Assembly: GCA_021780585.1 (NCBI GenBank)
Contig: JAJXYM010000270.1
Location: 1-6,945, forward strand
Direction of reading: 5' to 3'
Length of the DNA: 6,945 bases
Origin: Deltaproteobacteria bacterium
GTDB lineage: Bacteria; Desulfobacterota; Binatia; Binatales; Binataceae
The position numbers and the translations under genes are program-made. How positions within the stretch are numbered: position 1 is the stretch's first letter; each line of letters begins with the position of its first letter. Below are positions 6,474 to 6,945 of the stretch, piece after piece. The notes under the pieces are model-generated. The model was given only the letters and a program-made list of their open reading frames with translations, ran no database searches and was not told the DNA's origin.

Positions 6474-6945
6474 TTCCCGACCGACGCCTGGGAGACCGAG
6501 AGCTCCAGAATTCGCGGTTCAGGAACCGGAATAATGAATCTCCCGCCAGCGAGCAGATAGGAACTCTGTTGGCGGACGATTTCGTCCGCGATATTCCATG
6601 GCAGGAGCAATGCGTAATCGGGCTTGCGGACGAGCAGTTCCTCCGGCGGCAGAATCGGCAGATGCGAGCCGGGAAGAAACATCCCCTGTTTGTGGGGGCT
6701 GCGATCGACCGTGAACTCGATCAATTCAGGGCCGATTCCGCAATAATTCAGCAGAGTGTTGCCTTTGGCGGGCGCGCCGTAGGCGGCGATTCGCTTGCCG
6801 GCCCGCTTGAGATCGCCCAGCAGCGAAAGCAGTTGGTCCTTAAGTGCGCGGACCTGCCGCCCGAACGCGGCGTAACGCGCGAAACCCGTCAGGCCGGCTT
6901 TTTCCTCCTCGCCGAGCGTCTGATCGATTCGGCTGTCGATCGGAC
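6470..6945 (-). CDS. NDP-sugar C-methyltransferase, C-terminal domain (5' part outside window)
   Basis: Reading in from the right edge, the last 157 codons of this gene are present (first whole codon at 6943). The visible part matches the C-terminal domain of sugar C-methyltransferases (Methyltransf_14; TylC3, EvaC and NovU type), enzymes of about 410 residues with an N-terminal zinc-binding region and a central SAM domain, which are not seen here. Counting from the first visible codon, landmarks are RIAAYGAPAKGNTLLNYCGI (51-70), the signature of this domain; FTVDRSPHKQGMFLPGSHLPI (77-97); PDYALLLPWNIADEI (108-122), typical LxPWN; and AGGRFIIPVPEPRIL (132-146) at the end. These enzymes transfer a methyl group from SAM to a ring carbon next to a keto group, giving a branched sugar. 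The stop TGA overlaps the epimerase start. The missing part is due to the window boundary, not a visible mutation. Confidence 0.88.
   Translation of the reverse strand, partial: PIDSRIDQTLGEEEKAGLTGFARYAAFGRQVRALKDQLLSLLGDLKRAGKRIAAYGAPAKGNTLLNYCGIGPELIEFTVDRSPHKQGMFLPGSHLPILPPEELLVRKPDYALLLPWNIADEIVRQQSSYLLAGGRFIIPVPEPRILELSVSQASVGK

Noticed and set aside
1..6945. Searched by eye for tRNA/rRNA genes, CRISPR repeats, insertion-sequence ends and toxin-antitoxin or phage-defence genes
   Set aside because: None seen. Every stretch longer than 106 bases is accounted for by a polysaccharide-related coding region.

Overview
The window reads as an internal slice of a surface-polysaccharide (O-antigen or exopolysaccharide) biosynthesis locus. 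All eight genes I can support lie on the minus strand, so transcription runs from the right edge to the left. The DNA is mostly very GC-rich (51 of 60 bases in 841-900 by hand count), with several genes preceded by only weak Shine-Dalgarno signals. This suggests a high-GC proteobacterium, perhaps an alphaproteobacterium, but nothing here fixes the genus.

Layout in order of transcription: the C-terminal part of a sugar C-methyltransferase (6945-6470, cut by the window edge); an RmlC-type sugar-nucleotide 3,5-epimerase (6473-5883); a GNAT-family N-acetyltransferase (5863-5201); a CmcI/rhamnosyl-O-methyltransferase-family protein (5204-4527); a DegT/DnrJ/EryC1/StrS PLP sugar aminotransferase (4520-3396); a Wzx-type flippase (3348-1834); a family-2 glycosyltransferase (1810-758); and, after a 106-base gap, the N-terminal 217 codons of a multi-spanning membrane protein that could be the Wzy polymerase (651-1, cut by the left edge). 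Two junctions are four-base ATGA overlaps and most others are under 50 bases, so everything from the right edge to 758 is probably one transcription unit.

Taken together, the first five genes form a tailoring set for a nucleotide-activated deoxysugar: C-methylation, C3/C5 epimerisation, transamination of a keto group, probable N-acylation of the new amine, and probable O-methylation. Their likely product is a branched, acylated amino-deoxyhexose. The flippase, glycosyltransferase and candidate polymerase would then assemble and export a repeat unit containing it. The nucleotidyltransferase and 4,6-dehydratase needed to start the pathway (RmlA/RmlB type) are not in the window. The exact sugar is inference.

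The most noteworthy points are the tailoring-gene combination, a pair of overlapping and mutually exclusive hairpins at the stop codon of the aminotransferase gene, and a marked base-composition difference between neighbouring genes. I found no RNA genes, CRISPR arrays, insertion sequences or attachment sites.
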